From Cryptomeria japonica (taxonomy: Eukaryota; Streptophyta; Pinopsida; Cupressales; Cupressaceae): a DNA stretch of 64,000 bases. Each line of letters opens with the position of its first letter. Within the stretch, counting starts at the first letter, position 1. The notes below the pieces were generated by a model. It was not told the origin of the DNA and ran no database searches. It worked only from the letters and a program-made list of their open reading frames with translations. Position numbers and translations under genes: made by a program. Shown here in pieces: positions 58,376 through 64,000 of this stretch. The stretch is from assembly GCF_030272615.1 (NCBI RefSeq), contig NC_081408.1, positions 404,473,889-404,537,888 of the forward strand, written 5' to 3'.

Positions 58376-60036
58376 TGTGTAGGGGGAAAAATGAGACTAA
58401 GAAAACAAACCCTAATCCCACTATCATGTACACACTATGGAATATGAAAGAGCTTAGGGAGGTAACACACTTTGGATACTTCTTGTGAGGAAGAGAGAGC
58501 CAAGGATTACCTCTTAGGGTTTCTATTCCTTTGCTACAAATAAGAGGAAGAAGTGATGCAAAAGTGAAAATTTGAATGATTTAACCTAGAATACAAGAGT
58601 GCATAAACAACCCTAATCTGGAAATGCAAAACTAAGAATAACTGATAATTGTTGTAACATACAAATTAAGAGACAAAATCAGATGTGCACCTATACAAGA
58701 AATCTGAGCAAAAATGTCTGGGACCAGCATGCTACGCCCCTATCTTGATTCTGCAGACTGGAAGTTGTACCTAACAAACTGAGATCTCTGGATTTTGAAC
58801 TATTGACCTACCAAAATTTGCTGAAAATAGGGAGGACCAGGGCACCACAACCTTGTCCTGGGCTAGACCAAGGTGTCACACCCCTATCTCAGGGGTTTCT
58901 GACCAAATATGACCCTCAAAATAATCTTTGTGCACTCTGTCGGTCCTGAAAGTTGCAACGACGCTCGAATCCCGAATCTACACCAGTAGCTAAAAATAGG
59001 GTTTTGCTTTAGTCAAACCCCTATTTTGGTGATTTTCACCTCAACAAATAGCCAAGTTATATAGTAAAATAGTGTGTGCAAGAACCTTGTGTGTGCAAGA
59101 TCCTAGGATGAGAGTAAACAATCTAGAGCAACCCTAAGAGTAAACCCTAATTGCTTGTAATTGACAAAGTAAATGCTCTAAATTAATGATGTAAATTGAT
59201 CTAAAGCATGAATGTAAATCAAACTGATGTAATGAAGCTCATACAAAGACATAGAAACAACATGAAACCATACCCAACCCCAAGAGAAAGGTACAAGACA
59301 ATCTTCAGTTGGTGATCTCCTATTGCTTTCCCATATCTTCAAAAGCCCCCAATTGATGAAAGAATGCTTGATGAATGCTTGATAGGAGTTTTTGAATGTT
59401 GTTGAAGACTCCAAATATCTTCTCTTTCACTACATACAAGGTTCCTTGTAATCACTCCCAAATTTTTTCTAGATTCGATTCCTTAGCCCTTCAAATGAAG
59501 AAAGAGAGCTTTTATGTATGAAACCCTAGGTCTTAATTTCTTCTTTAGGCTGACCTAGGATTTTAATTTCCCACCAATATTTTGGGTTTAAGCATTATAA
59601 TATCATAAAATTGTGGTCCCAAAATTTAGGGAAAAATGTCAAGGACCATGTTGCACTTGCACACGGTCCGACCAACTTTTCACCAAATTTTTAGGACCAT
59701 TAGATATGATGATATTAGAGTGGATCCTAAAGTTATAGCTAATTTCATGATGTTTTGATATGCAAAATCAGGCCTTAAAGATCAAAATAGGACCTAATTA
59801 GGGTTTATGATTAAATGATTAATTGACGGAATAAGATGAAAAGGGGCATGCTTTGAGTAAAGGGCCCAACTTTATGATGTGTGAAGTTATGAAATATGAA
59901 TTTAGATTTAATTAAATTAATTAATTAAATACTTAAAGGAATTAGAAATGCAAGATGCAAAACACACTAAAGTGGGTGCTAAACCAAGCATGGAATTGTA
60001 CCACCCTAGCAAGGGTGTACAATTTACGATGTTACA
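58376..60036 (-). mobile_element. 5' LTR of element O
   Basis: 1,661 bp. Minus strand starts TGTAACATCGTAAATTG (60036) and ends CCCCCTACACA (58376). It matches 9299-9803 plus 11336-12547. Flank CAAAC at 60037-60041 equals 9294-9298. It has a shorter array of the ACCAGGGCACC / CCCCTATC unit near 58832-58900 than the left LTR. Confidence 0.9.
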
Positions 60037-60041
60037 CAAAC

Positions 60042-60165
60042 ATGATGTAATTGTTACCAATTTTTTCCTTTCAATGTAAAAAATAGCCTTATAATAAGAT
60101 CTATACCCTACAAAGACTTTGTGAAGGTTTAAAAGGCCAAAATAATAATTAGTTAGAAGGAGAAT
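60042..60165. other. Short segment between element O and the LINE
   Basis: About 120 bp of AT-rich DNA. It continues the older sequence at 9293 leftward (target of O). No gene is seen. The right end (AGTTAGAAGGAGAA) may be part of the LINE's target duplication; the other copy lies outside the window. Confidence 0.4.
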
Positions 60166-60581
60166 TTTTTATTTTTTTTAGGTAAAAGTGGAAAATCCAC
60201 TAAACTTATATATTATTAATAAAATGTTTACATCGGGTTCAAAAAAGGCATACTGATGGGAAAGAACCCGCAAGAAAACCTCTAGTTGTAGCCTTCAAAA
60301 AATAAAACTAGGCACTGCCCTTACATCATTTGTTGTTGTCCAGTCATATCCCCCAACCCCCTACCTCTAATATTTTTACAAGGGTCCCATAGGACAATTA
60401 CAAAAAATGAGACTGCCACCAAATGAAGGGCTGAACAAAAATGCCATGAAGGACCACCAAGGAGATACTAGAGATGTATAAGTTCTTTCCAAAGCCATAG
60501 ATAAACATCCAAGCATAATAGAAGCCAAAGAACCTCCAAATCTGCAACAACAAAAACCATTCCACCAACTCCAAAAAATAG

Positions 60582-61277
60582 TCAGATATCCAAAAACCAA
60601 GAGCTAGTGCTCTCCTCTAGAGGTTCATGAGCTGAGACCGGAGGAGGAATAAACCTTAGAGGAAAAGCCAAACAAGCAGGAGTAGAGAACAAAAATCCCA
60701 GAGTGATCAACAAATGCAATGCCTCAAAGATGACCCAAGCTTTATCCACATACTGATCAGGAGCCAAATACAACAGAAAGTCCATGGAGGCCCGAGTGTC
60801 ATCCATGGAATCACATATCAATCCCATTCGTAATTCATGTAATAATTGGTCAGACCAACCATTAACCATAAGCTCATGATGAGGAAGAAAGTCATCATAG
60901 TAAAAAGACCCCATATCAAAATGATAATCAGCCAATGCAGAAGAAACCAAGGCCCAATTACATACTGTCAGAAAAATGAACGTGGAAACCAAGAGGCGGA
61001 CCAAATCCTCATCAAGTAAAACATCATAACAAATAGTAACAAAGCGAGATAGAAGCTCAACATAAGAAACATGAGGGAAAACTTCCAGCCATCGACACCC
61101 CATAAGCCTATGGAATTCAAAATCCACCGCAGGAGTAAACAAATTAAAGACCTTACCAAGCTTGACAAAATTGTCCTCATTTTCTTCTTCCACTATTTGG
61201 ACTTCTAAAACCACTCTGTATGCCCCAATGGACAGAGAAGAAGACATTTGCAGGACGAAGAGCTCTGAAAAAGCCAC
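60582..61277 (-). CDS. Intact 231-codon ORF in the LINE 3' region, unknown
   Basis: An uninterrupted minus-strand ORF starting MAFSELFVLQMSSSLSIGAY, the longest undamaged frame right of element O. It lies downstream of the LINE RNase H, where ORF2 has already ended and no protein is normally encoded. The product would be acidic to neutral, rich in Leu, Phe and Val, with a hydrophobic segment in the middle (LVSTFIFLTVCNWALVSSAL) and another near the C-terminus. I recognise no family. It could be a captured host fragment, an unusual LINE ORF, or chance. An overlapping frame at 60600-60376 and another ORF at 61526-61302 may belong to the same captured sequence. Confidence 0.35.
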   Translation of the reverse strand: MAFSELFVLQMSSSLSIGAYRVVLEVQIVEEENEDNFVKLGKVFNLFTPAVDFEFHRLMGCRWLEVFPHVSYVELLSRFVTICYDVLLDEDLVRLLVSTFIFLTVCNWALVSSALADYHFDMGSFYYDDFLPHHELMVNGWSDQLLHELRMGLICDSMDDTRASMDFLLYLAPDQYVDKAWVIFEALHLLITLGFLFSTPACLAFPLRFIPPPVSAHEPLEESTSSWFLDI

Positions 61278-61754
61278 AGAAACATAAACATAAAAAGCTG
61301 CTTAACAAGATAATATAAATGAGAAAACCGCCATTAACTTCCCATAATGGCAATGCAACATATCCATTGCAACCTTACTTGATTTGAACATTTCACACAG
61401 ATTAACAACCCTTAAACTGACATCCATAAATGAATATCTAGCAGGAGAGGATGCCACCCTCAAACAATGATTATCACATAAAACCAATTTTGTCGAGGCC
61501 AAAAACACACACAAGGCGGCCAGCAATAAAGTACAAATACTTTAACAAGTAATAAAAGCCCAAGAATGTACTTCACATTAAAAATTTACAAGCATGCCAC
61601 AACCTATGAAGGACTGAAAACAAAAACTGCTCAAAACATACATGCCGCCACCCTATAACTAACTTTATCAATGACTGATACGCAAAGTAAAATGTGATTT
61701 CTACATCAGATAGAGGGCCTATACAAGGCATCATATTGCCTTACACATAGCCTT

Positions 61755-62345
61755 GAGGAATATCCCTTACCTCGATAGTATTTCAATTTGTCTTTAGAAT
61801 AACATGCATATACGGTAAAAACTGCAATTTACTTGCTAACCATACCTCATGGGATATACACCCCAACATCTAGCCCAGAAGAAAATTTTAAGAACGCACC
61901 ATATGTAAACAATAGCATAATCCTATCATACTCCTATCTACACATGTGGTGCAAATAAAATCTGATCAGAGTAAAGGATAACATGAGAACCTCAAGAGAT
62001 AATAGAATTAGATAAATCAAAATGAATTACCATAAACCCATAGGTTAGATCAAATACCCGAGAACCCATACCTCAATAGAATATAAATTGATCTTTAGAA
62101 TGCAACTGCAGTTTACCTGCTAGCCACATCTCATGAGATATACACATCAACATCTAGCCCAAATGCAGAATTGTAAGAATACACCATATGTAAATAGAAA
62201 CATAATAGAGCCTATCATCCTCCTATCTACACATGTGGTACAAATACAATCTGATCAAAGTAAAGGATAATATGAATACCTCAAGAGATAATGGAAAGAA
62301 GTAGCCCAAAACAATTACCTTAAAACCTTAGGATTAGATCAAATA
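61755..62345. repeat. Direct tandem repeat of about 290-300 bp in LINE 3' region
   Basis: Two diverged copies. The second starts at about 62065. Matching words with a 289-bp offset include CTCCTATCTACACATGTGGT (61931 and 62220); the offset grows to 301 bp at the left end because of small indels. The unit includes TTGAGGAATATC, which also occurs at the RNase H end (62360), so the array probably grew from sequence next to the ORF2 stop. Confidence 0.8.
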
Positions 62346-62830
62346 CCCGAGAAGAATGTCTTGAGGAATATCACTTGCCTCCACAAACTTAAGTTGAGCA
62401 CCGATGTCAATTGTCATGTTAGCCAAAAAATCTGCAAACCTATTCAACTCTCTAAAACAATGAGATAACGAGAATGTATCAAAGAATGACAACTTCTCCA
62501 AAATATGATCTAAAATGTACTTCAAGTGCCAACAATTACTCTTACAACTCAAAACACTCTGAATGATGACCATCGAATCCCCCTGAATCAATAGGTTTTT
62601 AATCCCTAAAGAAATAGCAAAATCAATCCTAAGGGACAAAGCTTGGCATTCAGCAAAATTGTTTGACTGGGAACCAAGGGCATGACACTGAGAAGCTATT
62701 AAGACTTCATTGTGGTCAAAAATAGCCATACTAGCCCCAGCCAACCTCGAGTTACCCCTAGAAGCACCATCAAAATGAAGCTTGAAATGGCCCAGAGGAG
62801 GAGGATTTCATCTAGCAGCAAGTCTCTTAT
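62334..62830 (-). pseudogene. LINE RNase H domain
   Basis: On the minus strand LHFDGASRGNSRLAGASMAI (about 62795 leftward) starts an RNase H of the type fused to plant L1 ORF2. It contains the first Asp (FDGAS), Glu in NNFAECQALSL, Asp in IQGDSMVI, and the last Asp in RFADFLANM. The end is DILLGYLI at 62334. A stop lies just upstream between this domain and the zf-RVT part, so the protein is broken. The enzyme would remove RNA from the cDNA hybrid. Confidence 0.85.
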
Positions 62831-62946
62831 TACTAGAAACTGTACCTTTTGCAACAGACCCATGAGAAGGGATGGCAAAGAGAGATTTCCATGTCCTTGT
62901 AATCCTTCCATCCCAATGAGAGAAGGATGTCAAATTTTCCAAATTC

Positions 62947-63762
62947 TTATGAATATGACAAAGCCACCTCCAAGATAGAAGCCTCTATCTTGACTAAAGT
63001 GTCAAAGAGTGAAGCTGATAACTTTCTAAAAATCCTATTATTTCTTTCTAACCATATGTTCCAAATGATAATCGAAGGAGAGATGAGCCAGAGACAAGCA
63101 TAAAAGGATGAGGAAAACAAGATAGGCCAAGCTCTAAAGTGGGAGAGAAGGTCATAGCCAATAACAAAGGACAACCCTAGTTTCTCAAACAACCATTGCC
63201 AACATCCAAAGGCAAAATCACAATGAAGAAACAGGTGAGAGGACGATTCCAAATTCTTATTACACAAAACACAAGGGAAAACAACAAACAAACCCATCCT
63301 ATCCAATCTCATCCCTGTAAGAACCTTGTCTTGTACAACAAGCCAAGCAAATGCACCTGCCTTCGGAAGGCAAGCTAAATGCCAAAATAATTTGAAAGGC
63401 CAAGAAGAAAAGTCCTTAGCCGGCATAAGGGAATTATATCCATCTTTCACAGAGTATTTGCCAGATGCACTCTTAGTCCAAATAAGCTCATCTTCCCTCT
63501 CAGACAAGATGATAACTCTTTCTTTGAGGATAGTAGAAAATTCTACTTTCAAATTGGGATTAACATTTAGACAGTCAATTGATTTCCATTTAGCCATCTT
63601 CACTTTCCCATTAAGTACAATATCAAAATAATCAGACAAAAAAACTCCCCATCTGTTCGAAAGGATTGATTTTAATGGGGTCCAGGACATGGTAAGCCAT
63701 TTATGGTTCCAGGACAAGATTTTCTTTGAAACCCCTGTAATTACTTTGTCCCAAAATCCCAT
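62947..63762 (-). pseudogene. LINE ORF2 zf-RVT region
   Basis: Open minus-strand frame of 271 codons. It contains SWNHKWLTMSWTPLKSILSN, WTKSASGKYSVKDGYNSL, then the zinc-binding-in-RT signature FKLFWHLACLPKAGAFAWLV, CVLCNKNLESSSHLFLHCDF (Cys-x2-Cys ... His-x4-Cys) and WLERNNRIFRK. This domain follows RT in plant LINEs. It overlaps the RT part at 63762-63741 with a frame change, so ORF2 is frameshifted there. Confidence 0.9.
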
Positions 63763-64000
63763 TTTGTCCTTTTTAACAAAAAGGGGATCCTAAGGTAGCT
63801 GGAAGGAAAATCCCCAAGTTGGAAACCCCAAAACTTCTGAAACCTATCCTGAATCAAAGAGTGAGTATTTAAGAAGAATATCTTAGACTTGTCCTTGTTG
63901 ATCTTTTGACTAGAAAATGAAACATAATTCTTAACCACTTGATCAATAATTCTAGCCTTCTTCAAAGATGCACTACCAAACAAAAGGGTGTCATCAGCGA
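63741..64000 (-). pseudogene. LINE ORF2 reverse transcriptase C-terminus (partial)
   Basis: At the right edge the minus strand reads ADDTLLFGSASLKKARII, the RT active site (F)ADD, then KINKDKSKIFFLNTHSL and FWGFQLGDFPSSYLRIPF, the usual LG(F/I)xxGxLPxxYLGIPL block. The polymerase core and ORF1 lie beyond the window. Another frame takes over at about 63750. Confidence 0.9.

Larger units (their letters stand above)
9299..60036 (-). mobile_element. Element O: Tat-like Ty3/gypsy retrotransposon, host of the nest
   Basis: Both LTRs are present in the window: the left (3') LTR 9299-12547 is interrupted, and the right (5') LTR is 58376-60036. The 5-bp target duplication CAAAC is at 9294-9298 and 60037-60041. 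On the minus strand the order is LTR, PBS, leader, gag-like region, protease, RT, RNase H, a second RNase H, integrase, an opposite-strand ORF, polypurine tract, LTR. Two RNase H domains are characteristic of the plant Tat lineage. The span is 50.7 kb, but removing S, A and B leaves about 11.8 kb. The element is dead: much of Gag and the N-terminal half of RT appear missing, and stops are frequent. Confidence 0.85.
60166..64000 (-). mobile_element. L1-type LINE, 3' part (continues beyond the window)
   Basis: Minus-strand order: RT C-terminus at the right edge, zf-RVT domain, RNase H, a long 3' region, and a poly(A) tail visible as T-rich sequence at about 60166-60180. Just before the tail is TTTTTGAACCCGATGTAAAC followed by AT-rich DNA and CACTTTTACC, a usual plant LINE 3' end. 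No LTRs. The 3' region of about 2.1 kb is long and contains an ORF and a tandem repeat. Confidence 0.85.

Noticed and set aside
1-64000. tRNA, rRNA, CRISPR, bacterial operon or satellite centromere arrays
   Set aside because: No cloverleaf, rRNA core, spaced repeats or long satellite arrays were seen; PBS matches are only 12-17 bp.

Overview
This window is plant nuclear DNA made almost entirely of transposable elements. I see no intact host gene, rRNA, tRNA or CRISPR array. Dense nesting of long LTR retrotransposons, plant-type Copia LTRs with an initiator-Met-tRNA primer site, Tat-type Ty3/gypsy elements with two RNase H domains, and a plant L1-type LINE with a zf-RVT/RNase H tail suggest a land plant with a large genome. 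A gymnosperm is my best guess, but species cannot be read from this sequence.

Layout. (1) 1-1844: left-truncated minus-strand Copia element (gag N-terminus, PBS, 5' LTR) inserted into the end of pol of a plus-strand Copia whose 3' LTR is 2290-3612. (2) 3613-9298: older DNA with a decayed minus-strand gene (about 8997 to 5640) for a protein of unknown family. (3) 9299-60036: element O, a minus-strand Tat-like Ty3/gypsy element flanked by the 5-bp duplication CAAAC. (4) 60042-64000: minus-strand LINE running off the right edge.

Element O holds a nest whose joints can be read from target-site duplications (TSDs). Its 3' LTR carries solo LTR S (9804-11335, TSD GCCAT). Its integrase is split by element A (17007-24647, TSD GATGT). 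Its leader is split by element B (28606-58332, TSD CTAAC). B is split in turn by the 18.3-kb plus-strand Tat element C (30793-49051, TSD CATTG/CATTA) and by a 4.7-kb probable solo LTR D (49182-53898, TSD CCGAT).

Two unusual systems stand out. First, A and B are homologous non-autonomous elements: each has a CCHC-zinc-knuckle Gag followed, where pol should be, by a second long ORF of about 1,090 codons (globular N-terminus, Lys-rich linkers, charged and coiled-coil C-terminus) and no protease, RT, RNase H or integrase. Second, both Tat elements (O and C) carry between pol and the 3' LTR an ORF on the opposite strand with the same order: plant-mobile-domain-like region, Asp/Glu-rich tract, coiled coil. 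Element C also has 16 in-frame stops but no frameshift over about 6.5 kb of gag-pol while its LTRs differ at only about 15 positions, which suggests it was copied while already defective. All coding regions here are broken except a 231-codon ORF of unknown nature in the LINE tail.
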